Source of the DNA: Ceratopteris richardii
Taxonomy: Eukaryota; Streptophyta; Polypodiopsida; Polypodiales; Pteridaceae
Length of the DNA stretch: 64,000 nt
Direction of reading: 5' to 3'
Assembly (NCBI GenBank): GCA_020310875.1
Contig: CM035423.1
Location: forward strand, 125,688,164 to 125,752,163
Position numbers and translations under genes: made by a program. Below, piece by piece: positions 60,976 to 64,000 of this stretch. Every line of letters begins with the position of its first letter. The first letter of the stretch is position 1. The notes under the pieces were generated by a model. That model was not told where the DNA came from. It did no database searches and saw only the letters and a list, made by a program, of their open reading frames with translations.

Positions 60976-61790
60976 ACTATATATGTTATCTTATCTGCTA
61001 TTGCTTCTATGTTATACTGTTTAATGTCTTATATGGTATTAGAGTCATCATGTTTGAATAGCTTGAGAAGTATCATTATTTCAGTGTACTAGCAGACTAG
61101 AATATCATTAGATTATTCGACTAATTACATGATGGCTTCATCATCAAACACTAGTCTTGGTGCTCTAGCTAATGTCAATGTTGCACCTATTCAAATTCGT
61201 CCACCTGCATTCATTGAAGGGAAGCTGGATGGAACCAATTATATGCTCTAGAAGTTCAAAATTTTTGCAATTTTGGACTCCTATGAATTACTTGACACTG
61301 TCATGGGACCAAGGGGATTGGATCAAGCGCCTATACCAATTGCAGATCTAGCAAATTCAAGATTGATGATTTAGCTAGATCCAGATCTTCTACAGGCTTG
61401 GAAGAGGTGGAATGTTGATGCATTATGTGCTATTGTCACTAGTGTAAGTGATTCTATGCTTACTTTAGTTCAACATACTAATAAAGCACATGAGGTTTGG
61501 GGCATATTGGCTCGTCAGTATGAGACCAAGAACCACACTAGGATACAAAATCTAGAAAACCAATTGGCAAATGAAAAGCATTCTAATTCAAAAAACGATA
61601 ACGATTTTATCAAAGGGATAAAACCTCTACAAGATCAATTGTCTATAGTTGGTGTTGTTATAACACCGGAATAGTTGGCTCGAAGATGTGTGTATATTCT
61701 TCCAGCAAAGTATGATGCATTAGTAACAACCATTAACACTCAAGTAAGACCAACTCCCCTTAAATTTGAAGAGTTTCATGCTATGCTCTT
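60976..61790 (+). mobile_element. Second partial copy of copia I (LTR end, primer site, gag)
   Basis: LTR end tatgttatcttatctgc through cttata, primer site TGGTATTAGAGTC at about 61035, then gag from ATG 61132: MASSSNTSLGALANVNVAP, LDGTNYML-stop, TNKAHEVWGILARQYETKN. Collinear with 58030-58850 and about 90% identical by eye. Stops at several positions. Cut at 61791 by an LTR. Confidence 0.8.
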
Positions 61791-62708
61791 TGTTGGGGAT
61801 TCGTGGACAAGAAGGAGTTTGAGGGTTTGTAGGAGAAAAAGGAGATGATGAAAATGGAATAACAGTGAGAACTTCTGCAAAGGAATACTCTCGGAAACCT
61901 TGAATATTGATTATCTTGCAACAATTACAATGACTGCACACAGTTTAATCAATGACTAAATACAACTTCAGAGAATATCAATTACTGAAGACCAATTATC
62001 TCAAGTCCTCTGGCGGCGGCCTCTCCTGCACCAATCCTTCACTTGCTTCACGCTTCCCTTGTGCACACCTTGCACTAAGCTTCCACCAAGCTAAGGAATT
62101 GGTATCTCGGCGCACACACACAATAGACCTTGGGACTCTTGGAATCCAATCCGCCTTCTCTGCGCACCTTCCTCTTGACACCTCTTGCACTCTTGAGTGT
62201 CGTCGCACACTGGTGGCTCTTCTTGCTTCCTCTCTTGCTTCCTCTGAAGCTCTCTCTTGCTCCTTGCTCTCAATGTGTCCAAGAATAGCCTTTGTCCTTG
62301 CTCTTGAATCCGCCGGTGACTTCTAACTGCCATGGACTCTTGGGCTTCCCTTGATGTCCCAAGATTCTCTTATTAGTTGGCGGCCAACGAATTGCCCTTT
62401 GTCCTGTAGTGGCTTTAGTGTAAAACCAAAAATTTTAATGGGGGTCATACTTTCACTTGTGCGTACACTTTTCCGCTTCACATGTCTTCACATTACCTTT
62501 TAATTCTTCCTTTGTGTACTGAAGGGGGTTCACCTAAACCTTCCCAATTACTTTAAAACACATTCTGATCCTTAGGAAAATTAATTTACCCTTTGTGGGA
62601 CAATTAATTGTCACTTAGGCACTTTGACTTTGCACCTGTTGGCTTGACCTTGACCTTGTTGACTTTGACCGGTTGGCTTTGACTAACATGACTTTTGTGG
62701 GCTCAACA
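61791..62708 (-). mobile_element. 3' LTR of a minus-strand gypsy element continuing to the right
   Basis: 918 bp, TGTTGGGGATTC to GGGCTCAACA. On the minus strand a purine-rich tract (AGGTGGTGGGCAT) directly precedes it at 62709-62721, so this is the 3' LTR and the coding part lies to the right. It is inserted in copia I gag. The target duplication cannot be verified without the other end. Confidence 0.7.
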
Positions 62709-62997
62709 GATGCCCACCACCTAAAGGACTCTCCGACCCGGAGAGACAACATACTGGATACAAGGATAGCTTAAGAACCAAAATGAACATTTATATGAAC
62801 AGAGAGAAATTAAAGCCGAAAAAGAGAGAAAAAGTATTTTTATTGATTACTAAAGAAAAGAAGACAATATCCGATGAGTATTGAAGTCTGATTGGCATAA
62901 GCAGAAGGATGATACAATTATTGGGAAGCTAAAACTACGGCTGAAGCCATGTAACTTATTGAAAAGTGGCCAGCGCATTATTAAAACTGGATTGAGA

Positions 62998-63891
62998 TTA
63001 TTGAGGAGTTGTCTGAGGTGAAGATGGGAGGGGAACGGAAGCTTGCTCTATAAGGTGTTGGATAGAACTCAGGCAATTGCGAAGATGGTCCCGTTCGCGC
63101 TTGATACGCCGACACGCTGCATTATCACATAAACCTAACTGAAAACGATTTTGAAGATCCTCTAAAGTCTGGAGCGTAGAATCCGCAATGTCTCGATACT
63201 TATCTCGCTCCTCCTTGAGCAAGCGGGCGGATTCAGTGAGAGATTGCCACTGTGAGGTGGCCATGCGATTTATGTTGTCTATAGTCGAAATATATTGTTG
63301 ATGAATGCTGGCGGCAGCTGAAATGGAATCTAGGGACAACTTGGAAGCGTCAGCACTTCCCTAAGCAATGTTACTGGCTTCGCGAAGTAATAGGAAAAAT
63401 GAGGGTTCAGCCTGGGTATCAGATGGAGGAACAGGGGCTACCGGCGGAGTTGGAGAATTGGGTGGAATGGGAGAGGGCCTGGGTGGGGGATGAAGATTGA
63501 ACTGATGGGATTGGGAGGGTGGTGCATTACTTGGAGTATGAAATTGGGAAACAGGGGGACGTGGGGGAGTACAGGTAGGGTTGTGGGGGTTCAGCTGGGT
63601 TTGAATGAGTGGGCGGAATGAAGAGGAGCCATGTGGGGGAACAGGAGTATGAGGATGAATGGGGGCCCTAGCAGGAGATGTGGTAATGATAGGGGAAGGA
63701 GATGGTGGATTAGGTGGAGGGATATCTGGGGGTGCAGAGTGTTGGGTTGAAGCGGATGTTGAGCTAGAGGAGAGTGAAGGGGAGGGGGGAGGCCGGGATA
63801 TGGAAGGGATAGTGGGATCACTGGGCGGGTCACTGGGCGGGTTGCTAACAGGGAATTGAGGGGATGGGGAAATAGGGGAAGGGTTAGCCAA
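62998..63891 (-). CDS. Pro/Ser-rich, coiled-coil protein at the 3' end of the minus-strand gypsy element
   Basis: One phase from 63891 to 62998 with a single TAG at 63363-63361. The first 150 residues are Pro/Ser/Thr-rich (PPSDPPSDPTIPSISRPPP, SPSPIITTSPARAPIHPHT). Then come SKLSLDSISAAASIHQQYI and a long coiled coil (LTESARLLKEERDKYRDIA, LQDLQNRF-like, RRIKRERDHLRNCLSSIQH). The same order, Pro-rich then coiled coil near the 3' LTR, is seen in the extra ORF of the 17-kb element (24267-25316), so both probably encode one kind of accessory protein. The frame may begin beyond 63891. No membrane segment. Confidence 0.6.
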
Positions 63892-64000
63892 TGGTGCAGG
63901 GATTTGATAGACCCAAGCTAGGAGGGGGGCAGAGTATATGTTAAAGGAACGGGAGCGGCGAGGGATAGCCTCACGGAGTCGACAGGAACGTACGCTTAAG

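Overview
The window is a repeat-rich block of a land-plant nuclear genome. It holds Ty1/copia and Ty3/gypsy LTR retrotransposons in several states of decay, with primer-binding sites matching initiator tRNA-Met and tRNA-Asp, target-site duplications, plant-type short introns in one gene-like stretch, and long (TA)n and (GT)n tracts. I see no bacterial gene, rRNA gene, true tRNA gene or intact single-copy host gene. The size of the elements (one is 17 kb) fits a large plant genome such as a fern or gymnosperm, but I cannot name the species.

Layout. 1-931: 5' LTR of a minus-strand copia element that leaves the window on the left. 932-1885: a tandemly duplicated unit with two hairpin-forming sequences. 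1886-2376 (-): a broken histone H3-like gene with the exact H3 tail start MARTKQTARK and an H3-like C-terminal fold. 2560-5340 (-): a multi-exon, transposase-like gene of uncertain family. 6050-6680: a decayed copia gag fragment. 6690-10535: a 5'-truncated copia element (copia A) whose 3' LTR is split by a complete 16,957-bp gypsy element (10536-27492, target duplication AGGAG). The rest of that LTR lies at 27493-27655.

The 17-kb gypsy element is the most informative unit. It has a CpG-rich leader built from about 24 copies of CATCGCGA, then gag with CCHC knuckles, protease, RT-RNase H, what looks like a duplicated integrase zinc-binding domain, integrase, a second retropepsin-like domain fused behind the integrase, and a long extra ORF (plant-transposon-protein-like domain, Pro-rich region, coiled coil) before the 3' LTR.

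27656-57377 is an old array of chromovirus-like gypsy remnants. It contains a non-coding module (module Q) between protease and RT, and it was later invaded by copia H (38338), copia B (43143-48068) and the full-length minus-strand copia F (50307-56246, target duplication TTTAT). The interval 34492-41756 appears inverted between two (TA)n tracts. Re-inverting it restores one co-linear array.

57378-61790 is copia I and a partial second copy. Its protease codons are joined to a second histone H3-like sequence (59208-59945), which has an N-terminal tail of about 210 residues. It is followed by a minus-strand remnant of the gypsy extra ORF. 61791-64000 is the 3' LTR and 3' coding part of another minus-strand gypsy element, which leaves the window on the right.

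Most reading frames carry stops, many of them C-to-T changes of the kind expected from cytosine methylation. The window is therefore mainly a fossil record, with two features that deserve real attention: the long-tailed H3-like family and the two-protease gypsy element.
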